Below are positions 8,152 through 17,368 of a DNA stretch of 45,843 nucleotides, in pieces; the stretch's first letter is position 1, and the number at the start of each line of letters is the position of its first letter. The position numbers and the translations under genes are program-made. The notes under the pieces are model-generated. The model was given only the letters and a program-made list of their open reading frames with translations, did no database searches and was not told where the DNA came from. The stretch is from NCBI GenBank assembly GCA_951801245.1, contig CATOMC010000016.1:1-45843 (forward strand), given 5' to 3'. The stretch is from an uncultured Lachnospiraceae bacterium. Its GTDB lineage: Bacteria; Bacillota_A; Clostridia; Lachnospirales; Lachnospiraceae.

Positions 8152-8790
8152 ATGCAGACCTATCCACACATCGCCATTCTCGGAAGGCACAAAGACACAC
8201 AAAATTATGAATCCGCTCTACGCAAAATGGACATAGCCTGCCATACCACGTTAGATCCCGAGGAATCCGTGACGGCCAGTCATCTGCTCCTGCCCGGCGG
8301 CGGGGATATCACCCCTCTTTTCTTCGGGCAGACGGATCACGGTTCCCATGAGCCGGATACCGAACTGGACATTCTGCAGTTGAAGGCGCTTTCCCTTTTC
8401 GCGGCACACAAAAAGCCCGTGCTTGGCATCTGCAAGGGCCTTCAGATCATCAATGTTCACTTTGGCGGTGACATCATACAGCACATTGATACGGCTGACC
8501 GGCATAAATGGACCGGCCGGGATCAGGAGCATTATGTCTACCACAATCATCTCGGTCAGGATGACTTCTTCTATCAGCTCTACGGCAGCAGTACCCTGGT
8601 AAATTCTGCCCACCACCAGGCGGTTGGACGTCTGGGCGAAGGACTGATCTGCGCCTGCCGGGCCGGGGACAATATCATAGAAGGATTATATCACGTTTCC
8701 CTGCCGATATTTGCTGTCCAGTGGCATCCGGAACGGTTCCTTGACAAAGGCGGTGAAGCGCTGCTTCAATATTTTACCGCTCTTTCTTAA
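8152..8790 (+). CDS. Class I glutamine amidotransferase-like hydrolase (peptidase C26 / PuuD type)
   Basis: 212 residues. The catalytic triad is visible: nucleophile C94 in LGICKGLQ and H192/E194 in QWHPERF. LLLPGGGDITP and NSAHHQAV are also diagnostic of gamma-glutamyl-gamma-aminobutyrate hydrolases. The protein is slightly short for the family but has all core elements. Substrate is probably a gamma-glutamyl amide. ATG 8152 has AAAGGA 8-9 nt upstream and is preferred to the frame's upstream ATG at 8113. Its last 17 bases overlap the 3' end of the convergent Mbeg1-like gene. Confidence 0.87.
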   Translation: MQTYPHIAILGRHKDTQNYESALRKMDIACHTTLDPEESVTASHLLLPGGGDITPLFFGQTDHGSHEPDTELDILQLKALSLFAAHKKPVLGICKGLQIINVHFGGDIIQHIDTADRHKWTGRDQEHYVYHNHLGQDDFFYQLYGSSTLVNSAHHQAVGRLGEGLICACRAGDNIIEGLYHVSLPIFAVQWHPERFLDKGGEALLQYFTALS

Positions 8791-9943
8791 AGCGCATCTC
8801 CAACTGGCTCATGCCCTCCTCGAACTTCTCTCTTTGCAGTTCCCGCCTGCTCTTGACCTGCTCCCTCGCATGGGCGGATACCACCTCGAACAGGGCGCGC
8901 ATGATCTGGAATATCACGTTCGCCGACTCGCCGTCCACTTCTTTCAGGGCGGCACCGATCTTATGAAGACTCTGAAACCAATTCGCCGTAAAGTCAATCA
9001 GGTTGTCAGTCTCGGAAGCCTGCACGACCCGATAGAACGTGTCCACAAAGGTATGCATCTGCTGCTGATCCAGAGAGAGAATCCACTCATTGAGCGCCTG
9101 ATCCATAAACTTGCGGCCGGCACGGATTTCCTCCACCACCCGGAACGAATCATCCTTAATAAGCCATGTATAAGGATTGTGCTGTGCCAGACCGATGGTC
9201 TTACTCTCCACCACCTTATAATTTCCTTCCGTATAGAGAAGCATTCCTACCAGGGAAGACCGAGGAACCGTCTTATGAATCCTGTCCTCAATCTCCTCAT
9301 AAGCGCTGTTTCGTCTGACTTCCGGACGAAATCCCGGCCCGTCATGGTCATATATCCGTTCGATCCTGTCACGCACCCCGCCGTCACAGCTCATGGAAGC
9401 ATACACTGCCAGATTACCGCCCTTGGAATGACCGCCCACATAGAATCTTCCCTGAACGGTCCGTGCTGCCTGTTCTAAGTACTGCACGCTCAAAAGCTGA
9501 CCCGGTACCGGTTCCGAAAAGGCCAGATTCAGATCTTCCTTCCAGCCTACAATGGTCTCATCCGTTCCCCGGAAAGCCACATAAGTGATACCGCCTGACA
9601 GTCCGCAGATGACCGCCGAAAACTGTGTTTCCTGATCCAGTTCTATCAGATTAACATAATTCCAAAGTCTCATGTCTCCGAATCGTCTGCTCTGATAGAT
9701 TCCCTGAAACAGCGCCGTATTATCTTTCCGGTAACGTTCGTCCGCATACAAGTTATCATAGTCCCTGTGCTTTGCAAGTTCCTGCACACTGACTGCCGGC
9801 ATCTTCTCTGCCGGCCCCGGCACCATCCCGTCAAACTTCAGATAAGCAAACTGACACAGCACCAGACTGTCCACGTCGCTAAACGGTTTTTCCTCTAATG
9901 TATAATCACCATACTCTTTCAGATAATCCAGAATCGTCCCCAT
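8774..9943 (-). CDS. Mbeg1-like alpha/beta hydrolase (DUF2974 type)
   Basis: 389 residues. The lipase-like core has YVAFRGTDETIVGWKEDLNLAF (family stretch at about 121-142) and the nucleophile elbow GGHSKGGN with Ser173; a later Asp (YDHDGPGF) and His-containing region complete the fold. This matches the Mbeg1-like/DUF2974 family of putative intracellular esterases, whose substrates are unknown. The C-terminal 60 residues are charged and helical. It lies downstream of the nucleoid-associated protein gene (33-bp gap), probably in one operon with it and the response regulator. Its end overlaps the convergent amidotransferase gene by 17 bp. Confidence 0.8.
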   Translation of the reverse strand: MGTILDYLKEYGDYTLEEKPFSDVDSLVLCQFAYLKFDGMVPGPAEKMPAVSVQELAKHRDYDNLYADERYRKDNTALFQGIYQSRRFGDMRLWNYVNLIELDQETQFSAVICGLSGGITYVAFRGTDETIVGWKEDLNLAFSEPVPGQLLSVQYLEQAARTVQGRFYVGGHSKGGNLAVYASMSCDGGVRDRIERIYDHDGPGFRPEVRRNSAYEEIEDRIHKTVPRSSLVGMLLYTEGNYKVVESKTIGLAQHNPYTWLIKDDSFRVVEEIRAGRKFMDQALNEWILSLDQQQMHTFVDTFYRVVQASETDNLIDFTANWFQSLHKIGAALKEVDGESANVIFQIMRALFEVVSAHAREQVKSRRELQREKFEEGMSQLEMRFKKER

Positions 9944-9976
9944 ATTCTGTGTTCCTCTCCGCCTGTTGCCTTGTAA

Positions 9977-11002
9977 CTATAATTTGGCTTCCAAATGTTC
10001 TATATTCTTGATCAATACCGACACGGTTCCGTCCGGATTCGTGATAAACTCCACACTCTTTGGATTCTTATACTGTTCCATCGGTATCTTGATCTCAATC
10101 CCCGTATCCGTAAAAAGGTGCTGGCTCTGATATTTGCGCACCGTATTCTCACTCTGAGGCTCAATCTTTTCTTTGACCATATCGTACTTTTCCATCTTAT
10201 CCTGAAAAGCCACTTTTAATTCCGGCTGATCGTCAAAAATCTTCTCCGCGATCTCCTCCACAACGAACCCGCCATTCTCCTCGATCTCTTCTTGCAAAAT
10301 GCTCTTTGCCCGCATCTGCTTCTCAAACCGCTCCGTCTCGTCGAAGCCCTCTTTCTGTACGCTCTCCACGGCACGGCTGACGATGGCCAGCTTCGATTTA
10401 TGAGACAGATGGGAACTGCATTTTAAAAACAGATAAGAGAAATAGTTGACCTTTTCGCCGTTGACCTCATACTTTTTCTCCAACACCCACACCGCCAGAT
10501 CGTCCAGTCTGATGATCGCCGCCTCACTCAGCCGCTGACTATCCGACGGCAGGATCGATTTATGGCGGATCAGTTCATTGCTGTTGCCCTCCCCCTCATC
10601 AAGCGGCATTGTCCTGTGCGTATAGAGCGCCTTATAATTCATCTTAAGAAGTGCAAGATACTCTGACTCCTGCTCCCGAAACCGCACCACCATAAGATCG
10701 GCTGACGGGATATCGATATTGCTGCTCATAATCTCATATAATAGACCGGCCACAGCCTTGCTCATCTCCACGAAATCCTCATCGTCATATCCGGCCAGTA
10801 TCTTGCAGACCTCTGATTCCTGCTGATAGAAGCGGCACTCCTTCGCGTCGTCCCCGGAGCCGATCTTCGCGATATGTTCTCTTGCGAACTCCGCAATCTC
10901 CGATCCGTAAGACAGTTCCGTATCAGACAGCACCGGCATACCGATCGAAGCGTCCAGAATATGTACAATCATCTTTTTAATTCTTATGTCTTCTTTGTTC
11001 AT
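9977..11002 (-). CDS. Nucleoid-associated protein (NdpA/YejK, 37-kDa family)
   Basis: 341 residues. It begins with DIRIKKMIVHILDASIGMPVLSD, like the N-terminus of the 37-kDa nucleoid-associated family (PF04245), and ends in the domain that carries GIEIKIPMEQY. Members bind the nucleoid in Proteobacteria; in Clostridia the family is largely untested. ATG 11002 is preceded by AGGAG at 11 nt. It sits 30 bp after the response regulator, suggesting co-expression. Confidence 0.8.
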   Translation of the reverse strand: MNKEDIRIKKMIVHILDASIGMPVLSDTELSYGSEIAEFAREHIAKIGSGDDAKECRFYQQESEVCKILAGYDDEDFVEMSKAVAGLLYEIMSSNIDIPSADLMVVRFREQESEYLALLKMNYKALYTHRTMPLDEGEGNSNELIRHKSILPSDSQRLSEAAIIRLDDLAVWVLEKKYEVNGEKVNYFSYLFLKCSSHLSHKSKLAIVSRAVESVQKEGFDETERFEKQMRAKSILQEEIEENGGFVVEEIAEKIFDDQPELKVAFQDKMEKYDMVKEKIEPQSENTVRKYQSQHLFTDTGIEIKIPMEQYKNPKSVEFITNPDGTVSVLIKNIEHLEAKL

Positions 11003-11032
11003 TATATTAATATCTCCTGTTATCTTACGTAA

Positions 11033-11842
11033 TCAAATCTTCAGATCAGACACGATCCTCTCCAGAAGTGCCAGCGTCTCCTCTCCCCAGTCATAGTCAA
11101 ACAGATAACTTCCATCGTACAGACATTTCTTAAAATTCCGGTCTTCCAGAAAACTGTAGTAATCACATTCGATCCCGTCCACATCCACATAACAGGCGCC
11201 TCTTCTGGTGATAAAGATTTCTTCCACCCCTGCTTCCCGTAACGTAGACTGCAGAGATGTCACTGCCTTGCGGTATAACTTTTTGACCTTATCGTCATAG
11301 AGACGGCTGGGCCACAATTTATCTACCGCTTCCTCCATCGATACTTCCCCGCCGCGATGGTCCAGACACAACGCCAGAAGCTCCTTTGCCTTGGCATTTG
11401 TAAAGTACACCAGCTGATCTCTTACAAAAAACTGAAACCTGCCAAACATTACCACCCGTATCTTTTTATCTTCTGTCAGAAGTCTGGCTCTTTGCACTAT
11501 ATTCAGAATATCCGCCTGGTCAAAAGAGATCATGAAACAATAATCCCCACGGGGGTTCACAACCTCCTTCGCCTGATAGCAGTTTGAACTTATGTAAACC
11601 ATTAATATATTAGGATACAATATTCTCAGTTCTCTTTCCAAGTCGTGCATTTCTGTCCCCAATAGTTCATTATCTAACACTGCAAATGCTATCGGATTTT
11701 TTCTGGCATATTTAAGTGCAAGGACCGGATTCTCAAATTCTCTCACCGACTCGATTCCCTTAAAGTTTGCAAATAAGCTGCCTAAAAACTTACGGGATAT
11801 CTCATCGTCGCATACCACGATAGCCTTCACCGCCTCAAGCAT
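11033..11842 (-). CDS. Response regulator with SARP-like winged-helix output
   Basis: 269 residues from ATG 11842 (GGGGGAG just upstream; preferred to 11860). The receiver domain has the acidic pair CDDE near the N-terminus and the phosphoacceptor Asp in AVLDNELLG. The output, from about residue 130, begins VVMFGRFQFFV and continues KAKELLALCL and LWPS, the look of SARP/OmpR-type winged helices that read direct repeats. It has no ATPase or TPR extension. No histidine kinase is nearby, so it is an orphan. It heads the operon with the nucleoid-associated and Mbeg1-like genes. Confidence 0.8.
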   Translation of the reverse strand: MLEAVKAIVVCDDEISRKFLGSLFANFKGIESVREFENPVLALKYARKNPIAFAVLDNELLGTEMHDLERELRILYPNILMVYISSNCYQAKEVVNPRGDYCFMISFDQADILNIVQRARLLTEDKKIRVVMFGRFQFFVRDQLVYFTNAKAKELLALCLDHRGGEVSMEEAVDKLWPSRLYDDKVKKLYRKAVTSLQSTLREAGVEEIFITRRGACYVDVDGIECDYYSFLEDRNFKKCLYDGSYLFDYDWGEETLALLERIVSDLKI

Positions 11843-11980
11843 AGCTCCCCCAAAGCGCACTCAAACCCAACCTACGACAATTAAACTTAACCCTTAGTTA
11901 TATAAACAGTTTATCTTGTAAAGTTACATTCTGCAAGACTCATTCATTGACCTGACTAAAATTCGTCTCTGTATCTACTA

Positions 11981-12355
11981 TTATTCAAATTTCCCCGGGT
12001 AATCCGTACCGGTCTCACTCTGCATACTCAGGATATAACGCATGGGATCTCGCTCCATCTTCAACATGGTATCAAAAGCCATCAGAAGCATTTTGTCAGC
12101 GTTATTTTTCATATCTTCTTTCCCTCTGTCTAGCTGCGCCTTGAAATGATCCATCTGCCATACCATGATATCCACCAGACTGTACCCTTCTATTTGGTAC
12201 TCACAAAGGAAATTCTGCTGTTCCAGATAGTACACGAATTCCCGATAAACGCCCTCAGACTGCGTCAGGTTCTCCCAGAATTGTTCGAGAAATGCATCAC
12301 TTTCACCGGCATAATAGCAAAGTGCTTTCGCCCAGTTATATGCTCTTTGTCTCAT
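11981..12355 (-). CDS. Hypothetical protein, helical, 124 residues
   Basis: Not recognised. The sequence is rich in aromatic and acidic residues and predicted mostly helical (RAYNWAKALCYYAG at the start, MVWQMDHFKAQLDRG in the middle). No membrane helix or signal peptide. The ATG has GGAGG 11 nt upstream and the frame has normal codon use, so it is probably real. It lies 138 bp upstream of the response regulator in the same direction. Confidence 0.65.
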   Translation of the reverse strand: MRQRAYNWAKALCYYAGESDAFLEQFWENLTQSEGVYREFVYYLEQQNFLCEYQIEGYSLVDIMVWQMDHFKAQLDRGKEDMKNNADKMLLMAFDTMLKMERDPMRYILSMQSETGTDYPGKFE

Positions 12356-12468
12356 ATGCGTACGCGCCTCCTCCCTGCATGCTTATCGTAAGTATATCAC
12401 AACCAGGTTCTTTTTAGAAACGGTATTCTATATAATGTGATAAGGACATGGCACGGATGTAACCCTTT

Positions 12469-13764
12469 ATGACTATGATCAAACAGATAAATGATTTTCT
12501 ATGGGGATTCCCATTGCTGGTACTTCTTATGGGCACGCATATCTATTTCACGATTAAGCTTCGCTTTCCACAGCGCAGTCTGTGGCGGGCCATCCGCTTA
12601 TCCCTTGGCGGGGCTGATGCTAATGGGCACAATCTCTCTCCCTTCTCCGCTTTGTCCACCACCCTTGCAGCCACTCTTGGCACCGGCAATATCATTGGTG
12701 TCTCCACGGCCGTCGCCCTGGGCGGCCCGGGCGCTGTGTTCTGGTGCTGGATCACTGGCATTCTGGGAATGGCCACCGCTTATAGTGAATGTTATCTAAG
12801 CATCCTGTATCGGGACTGCCGTTCTGACGGCACCTATGTGGGCGGCCCTATGTATGTTCTCAAGAATGGTTTACATAAATACAAGGCCGGCAGCCTCTAT
12901 GCCCTCTGCACCCTGGTTGCCGCTTTCGGCGTAGGCTGTACCACCCAGGCAAACTCTGTATCCCAGGCCGCCGCCGGCACTTTCCGGATCTCACCTCATC
13001 TGGTGGGCATCTCGCTGGCGCTTCTGACAGGCGCCGTAATCCTTGGCGGTGTCAAGAGTATCGGAAATCTCTGTGAACGGACTGTGCCTGCTATCAGCTT
13101 TTTCTATCTCTTCGGTTGTTTCTTACTCCTGATCCTCTATAGACAGCAGCTTCCCGCCGCCATCGTGTGGATCCTCAAAGATGCCCTGTCTTTTACCGGC
13201 ATTGCGGGCGGTGTGACCGGGGCTGTGGTGCAGCATGCCGTGCGTTATGGCATCGCCAGAGGACTCTTTACCAACGAGGCCGGCATCGGGACATCCGCTA
13301 TCGCTGCTGCCGCTTCCCACGCCAAAGAACCCCGTATCCAGGCTTATGTATCCATGACGGCAGTCTTCTGGGACACTGTGGTCATGTGTCTGATCACGGG
13401 TCTGGTGATCGTGTCCAACATGCTCTACGATCCGGCCTCCACAACAGGCATTGCGGAGACAGACCTGACCGCCGCAGCCTTTTCCCACCTGCCCCACATT
13501 GGAAACGCCTTTCTGACAATCTCTCTGGCCGCCTTTGCCGTGACCACCCTGATCGGCTGGTCCTACTTTGGGGAAAAGGCAACGGAATACCTTGTGGGAA
13601 ACAAAGGTATTCCGTACTATAAACTCCTATATATTCTCATGATCTACCTGGGTGCTATCATACCCATGCAGTTAGTATGGGAATGTACCGACCTGATCAA
13701 CGCTGTCATGGTCATTCCCAACGTGCTCGCGCTGTTCTTACTTCGCCATGATATCAGGCCGTAG
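12469..13764 (+). CDS. Sodium:alanine/glycine symporter (AGCS family)
   Basis: 431 residues, about 10-11 membrane helices. It carries AGCS signatures: FSALSTTLAATLGTGNIIGV, the GGPGAVFW segment, GGPMYVL, and the RGLFTNEAGIGTSAIAAA stretch. It imports alanine or glycine with Na+. A TATAAT at 12431-12436 with a weak -35 (TTCTTT, 23 bp earlier) may be its promoter. The ribosome site before ATG 12469 is weak. Convergent with the MATE gene, 61 bp apart. Confidence 0.92.
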   Translation: MTMIKQINDFLWGFPLLVLLMGTHIYFTIKLRFPQRSLWRAIRLSLGGADANGHNLSPFSALSTTLAATLGTGNIIGVSTAVALGGPGAVFWCWITGILGMATAYSECYLSILYRDCRSDGTYVGGPMYVLKNGLHKYKAGSLYALCTLVAAFGVGCTTQANSVSQAAAGTFRISPHLVGISLALLTGAVILGGVKSIGNLCERTVPAISFFYLFGCFLLLILYRQQLPAAIVWILKDALSFTGIAGGVTGAVVQHAVRYGIARGLFTNEAGIGTSAIAAAASHAKEPRIQAYVSMTAVFWDTVVMCLITGLVIVSNMLYDPASTTGIAETDLTAAAFSHLPHIGNAFLTISLAAFAVTTLIGWSYFGEKATEYLVGNKGIPYYKLLYILMIYLGAIIPMQLVWECTDLINAVMVIPNVLALFLLRHDIRP

Positions 13765-13825
13765 GCTTAGCACCTTGCGGCTGCCGCCAATATTTCCAAG
13801 CCTGCCAGAGCCGGTTCCCAAGCCC

Positions 13826-15163
13826 TCACCTGGCCCGCTGTCTGCGGGAGTAAACATAAAATCCTACACAAATAATCCCGGAAAGCAGGGAACCAAGCGG
13901 CGCCGCCCATCCCATCGGATAGAGACTTTCCGGGAAGTACACACTGGCCAGATAGGCGCCGGGGATCCGCACCAGCAAGATCGCTGTGATATTATGGATA
14001 AAAGATATCCCCGCTTTCTGATCACCGCAAAAATACCCGCTGAAACAGAAATGTACCGCCGCAAAAACCGTATCAAAGGCATACGACCTCATATAAGCAC
14101 ACCCGGCCGCGACCACTGCCGCATCTTTGCTGAAAAGTCCTACCAGCGTCTGAGGCAGGAACTGGTTATAAACCGCACAGATCATACCCCAGCATATCGT
14201 GATCACCAGACCATAGCGAAGGCTTGCCCTGGCTCTGTCCGCCCTGTCTGCCCCCATATTCTGAGCCGTGATCGCAGATATGGCTGACAGGAAAGCGGAC
14301 GGCACCAGAAACATAAAGCCGATCAGTTTCTCCACGATCCCCACCGCTGCCGAAGCGATCAGCCCTCTGCTGTTGGCGATCACCGTAATGACAATAAAAG
14401 CCACCTGAATCAGCCCATCCTGACAGGCAATCGGGGCGCCCACCTTAAGCATCTGGAAGATCACTTCCTTATCCGCCCGGATGTCCTGCCTGGTGACCCG
14501 GAATCCCAGATCGCACTTTCTCGTCATCCCTAAGGCAAACGCCACACTCACAGCCTGTCCGCAGACCGTGCCCAGAGCAGCGCCCGCAGCGCCCATGCCC
14601 ATACCTCCGATAAAGACAAAATCCAGCACGATATTGACCACACAGGCCACTGCCACAAAATACATGGGACGGCGGGAATCCCCCGCCCCGCGGAAGATAC
14701 TGCTCAACACATTATAGGCCGTAATAAAAGGCACCCCCGCAAAACAGATGGCCAGATAGAGTCTTGTCTCTGCGACAGCCTCCTCGGGCGTTAACATAAC
14801 GCTTGTTATTGTTCTGGTCAGGAGTAAAAGAACAACCGTCAAAACCACTGCAAACAGGATAAAAAATACGACTGCCGCCCCCACCGTCCGGGCCGCAAAA
14901 CGCTCGTCTTTGGCCCCCACGCACCGGGCAATCCGCACCGTGGCTCCCATGGCAAATCCCACGATAATCACCGTGAGCATATGCATCACCTGACTGCCGA
15001 TAGATACCGCTGTGGTAGTAGCCGAATCGTTATACAGTCCCACCACAAAAAGATCCGCCATGCCGTAAAAAGTCTGCATAAAACAGGCTAGAAGATAAGG
15101 AAGTGCGAACAACAGCAGATTCTTTAACACGCTTCCCGTTGTCAGATCATTCTTTTCGTTCAT
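13826..15163 (-). CDS. MATE-family multidrug/Na+ antiporter
   Basis: About 445 residues with 12 membrane helices in two related halves. MATE landmarks: SVLKNLLLFALPYLLACFMQTFYGMADLFVVG at the start of the first half (Pro and Asp positions typical), and GAPIACQDGLIQVAF plus TAQNMGA opening the second. It exports cationic drugs or metabolites using Na+ or H+. The frame opens at 15214, but ATG 15163 (MNEKNDLTTG) is preferred because AAAGGAG precedes it by 13 nt, while 15214 has no ribosome site. No local regulator is seen. Confidence 0.9.
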   Translation of the reverse strand: MNEKNDLTTGSVLKNLLLFALPYLLACFMQTFYGMADLFVVGLYNDSATTTAVSIGSQVMHMLTVIIVGFAMGATVRIARCVGAKDERFAARTVGAAVVFFILFAVVLTVVLLLLTRTITSVMLTPEEAVAETRLYLAICFAGVPFITAYNVLSSIFRGAGDSRRPMYFVAVACVVNIVLDFVFIGGMGMGAAGAALGTVCGQAVSVAFALGMTRKCDLGFRVTRQDIRADKEVIFQMLKVGAPIACQDGLIQVAFIVITVIANSRGLIASAAVGIVEKLIGFMFLVPSAFLSAISAITAQNMGADRADRARASLRYGLVITICWGMICAVYNQFLPQTLVGLFSKDAAVVAAGCAYMRSYAFDTVFAAVHFCFSGYFCGDQKAGISFIHNITAILLVRIPGAYLASVYFPESLYPMGWAAPLGSLLSGIICVGFYVYSRRQRAR

Positions 15164-15257
15164 GATATAGGTAAAACTCCTTTGTAAGAATTGTCGCTTG
15201 ACATCACTTGTCATATTAGCACACTTTTTTTACAAAAAACAAGACATATATCCGTTA

Positions 15258-15883
15258 TCACTCAACTACCACCTCGTAAAATCCTCCCTCTTTCCCATTC
15301 TCAAAGAGCAGACTATACACCTGCTCCGGGTCAATGATCCGCCACAGCCTCTGCACGCATAATATCTGGCTGATGCCTAATCAGAAGACACATATCCTTC
15401 TGTACCGTCCCCGCTGAACAGATCCTGGTACATGGTACCATCTTTTAACTTCACACTGCTCATTCTGGGCGCTCTCACCTATCGGCCAATCTCCATCATC
15501 TCCCCATCCAGCCCCACAACCTGCCTGGTCTCCCGTTGTCTAGGCCAGTCAAGTTCCACGTATCCTGATGCCGGTGATAATTCTATCCTTCGTATCACTG
15601 CTCCACTGTCTCCCATCGGTATATCGCCGGTTCCTCGGTCTCCTCCTCATAACCGCACAAGTTCTTTAATTCCACATAGACATCCCTGCCCAAAGCCCAA
15701 CCGCTCTCTGGATCTGTCATAGAGATCAGATAGATCATACTGCAGTCTCTCCCCGACCGGCTCCTCCACCTGCCATCTCTCACGTATCCCCTCGTTCCAT
15801 CTGCTGCCGGCCGCCACTGCAAGACCCGCCGTCAACATGACATCCGCATCTTTCTCCTTCGCTCTTTGTGTTAAATTATCCAT
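15258..15883 (-). pseudogene. Wrecked ECF sigma / anti-sigma-like gene
   Basis: Read from 15883, a good ribosome site precedes MDNLTQRAKEKDAD, which looks like the start of an ECF sigma factor. It then jumps to MLTAGLAVAAG, resembling the membrane segment of an anti-sigma protein. Further down, frames switch at least three times: WALGRDVYVELKNLCGYEEE, then MSSVKLKDGTMYQDLFSGDG, then RLWRIIDPEQVYSLLFENG ending EVVVE at 15258. The last part resembles DUF4179-type anti-sigma tails ('IDPEQV..v...'). I infer an internal deletion joining a sigma gene to its partner, followed by decay. The family call is tentative; that the region is broken coding DNA is clear. Confidence 0.5.
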
Positions 15884-16044
15884 CCCTGTCCCTTTCTCCT
15901 GCTGTATACGTATTTCACAGTCTTTCTATGTACGCGTTCATACATTAGACGTACGGACAAAGCGAAACCTCCCGCATTTTGTCAGAACATTTCCAGGCAG
16001 AGGATTATTCCGTTTCACAGCACTGCATGCCTGACGCATTGAGA

Positions 16045-16073
16045 AAAGGGCAGACTTTTTCAGTCTGCCCTTT
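16045..16073 (-). terminator. Intrinsic terminator of the aldo/keto reductase
   Basis: AAAGGGCAGACT and AGTCTGCCCTTT form a perfect 12-bp stem with a 5-nt loop, 17 bp after the reductase stop codon. On the minus strand it ends in TTTTCTC. Confidence 0.85.
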
Positions 16074-16089
16074 GAGAAGAATCTCTATA

Positions 16090-17214
16090 CTACTTACCAA
16101 AATAACCTGCTACCGTCTTCAAATGCTCCATCACCGGCAAATGCTGCGGGCAGGCATCCTCACACTGACCGCATTCTACACAATCGCTGGCCTTGCCAAA
16201 GCTGCCTGTCAGGCGGTCATAATATTCACCCTGCGGTGTCCAGTCCTTTTCTGCCGCCTCCTGCATCTCCACGTTATACAGAGAAAAGTACTTGGGGATG
16301 GCAATCTTCTTGGGACAGCCATCGGTACAATAAGAACATCCCGTACAAGGGATTGCAATATTGCCATTGATCATAGCGGCCGCCTTATACACCACCCGCC
16401 GTTCTTCCTCTGTTAACGGTTGAAAATCTGCCATATAACTAGTGTTATCCAATACCTGTTCCATCGTACTCATGCCGCTTAAGACCATCTTCACGTTATC
16501 CAGGCTGGCCGCAAACCGAACCGCCCAGGATGGGATTGACATCTTTGGCTCATGTGCCTTGAACAAATCGGCCACTGCCTGGGGCACTTGTGCAAGCGTA
16601 CCGCCCTTGACCGGCTCCATGACCCACACCGGTACCCCATGTCTGGTGGCCACTTCGTAACAGAGGCGCGACTGGATGGCACTGCTCTCCCAGTCCAGAT
16701 AGTTAAGCTGCAACTGTACGAACTCCATTTCCGGATGTTCCGTCAGCACCTGATCCAAAAACTCTGCATTGTCGTGGAAAGAAAAGCCGATATGCTTCAC
16801 AAACCCCTGTTTCTTCTTCTCCACCAGCCACTGAAAGCAGTCTAAATCCGTATAAATCTTATAATGCCCAAATCCCACATCATGAATCAGATAATAATCG
16901 AAATATGTAACACCCGTTTTGTTAAGCTGTTCTTCAAAGATCTTATCCCGGTCTTCCTTCGTCCGAATAAAACTCGCATGCAGTTTTGTCGCCAATGTAT
17001 AGCTGTCTCTGGGATGTCTGTCCACCAGACACTCTTTCGCTGCCTTTTCACTCTGAAACCCGCAGTACATCCAGGCGGTATCAAAATAAGTGAATCCTTT
17101 CGCTATAAAAGTATCTACCATCTCTTTCGTCTTTTCCAAATCAATACTGGCTGCATCACTGGCATCTGTAAGCGGCAGACGCATCAGCCCGAATCCTAAT
17201 TTCTTCGCCTCCAT
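16090..17214 (-). CDS. Aldo/keto reductase with C-terminal 4Fe-4S ferredoxin domain
   Basis: 374 residues. Residues 1-280 form an AKR TIM barrel with the catalytic Tyr in FDTAWMYCG, Lys in LATKLH and His in YLIHDV. The C-terminus has two ferredoxin motifs, CTGCSYCTDGCP and CVECGQCEDACP, each ending in CP. This fusion is common in anaerobes, where the Fe-S part presumably links the reductase to ferredoxin. The physiological substrate is unknown. ATG 17214 has AAGGAG 5 nt upstream. The 7-1-7 repeat at 17335 lies about 120 bp upstream. Confidence 0.9.
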   Translation of the reverse strand: MEAKKLGFGLMRLPLTDASDAASIDLEKTKEMVDTFIAKGFTYFDTAWMYCGFQSEKAAKECLVDRHPRDSYTLATKLHASFIRTKEDRDKIFEEQLNKTGVTYFDYYLIHDVGFGHYKIYTDLDCFQWLVEKKKQGFVKHIGFSFHDNAEFLDQVLTEHPEMEFVQLQLNYLDWESSAIQSRLCYEVATRHGVPVWVMEPVKGGTLAQVPQAVADLFKAHEPKMSIPSWAVRFAASLDNVKMVLSGMSTMEQVLDNTSYMADFQPLTEEERRVVYKAAAMINGNIAIPCTGCSYCTDGCPKKIAIPKYFSLYNVEMQEAAEKDWTPQGEYYDRLTGSFGKASDCVECGQCEDACPQHLPVMEHLKTVAGYFGK

Positions 17215-17309
17215 GCATGCTCCTTCCTCACCGTCACAATATTTTTTGTCAAGGTTCAGATGCCGTGACCGGGATGCCCTATGTCAGGTATTCTTCCCCT
17301 AATCATTAA

Positions 17310-17333
17310 GACGCAGGCCGCTGAACCTGCGTC
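17310..17333. terminator. Hairpin between ZIP and aldo/keto reductase genes
   Basis: GACGCAGG (17310-17317) and CCTGCGTC (17326-17333) form a perfect 8-bp stem with an 8-nt loop. Only a short TT follows on the minus strand. It may be a secondary terminator for the ZIP gene or part of the reductase leader. Confidence 0.5.
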
Positions 17334-17334
17334 A

Positions 17335-17349
17335 ATCATATCATATGAT
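17335..17349. promoter_or_regulatory. 7-1-7 inverted repeat upstream of the Fe-S aldo/keto reductase
   Basis: ATCATATCATATGAT, identical to the site at 4421-4435. It lies 121 bp upstream of the reductase start on the same strand relation as the other copy to the redox operon. See the findings for the shared-regulon idea. Confidence 0.4.
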
Positions 17350-17368
17350 AAAGATTTTCTCAACAGAC

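Noticed and set aside
8711..9478. 255-codon plus-strand frame
   Set aside because: It is antisense to the Mbeg1-like gene and begins inside the amidotransferase gene.
13748..14287. 179-codon plus-strand frame
   Set aside because: It is antisense to the MATE gene, with Pro/Arg/His-rich composition typical of shadow frames.
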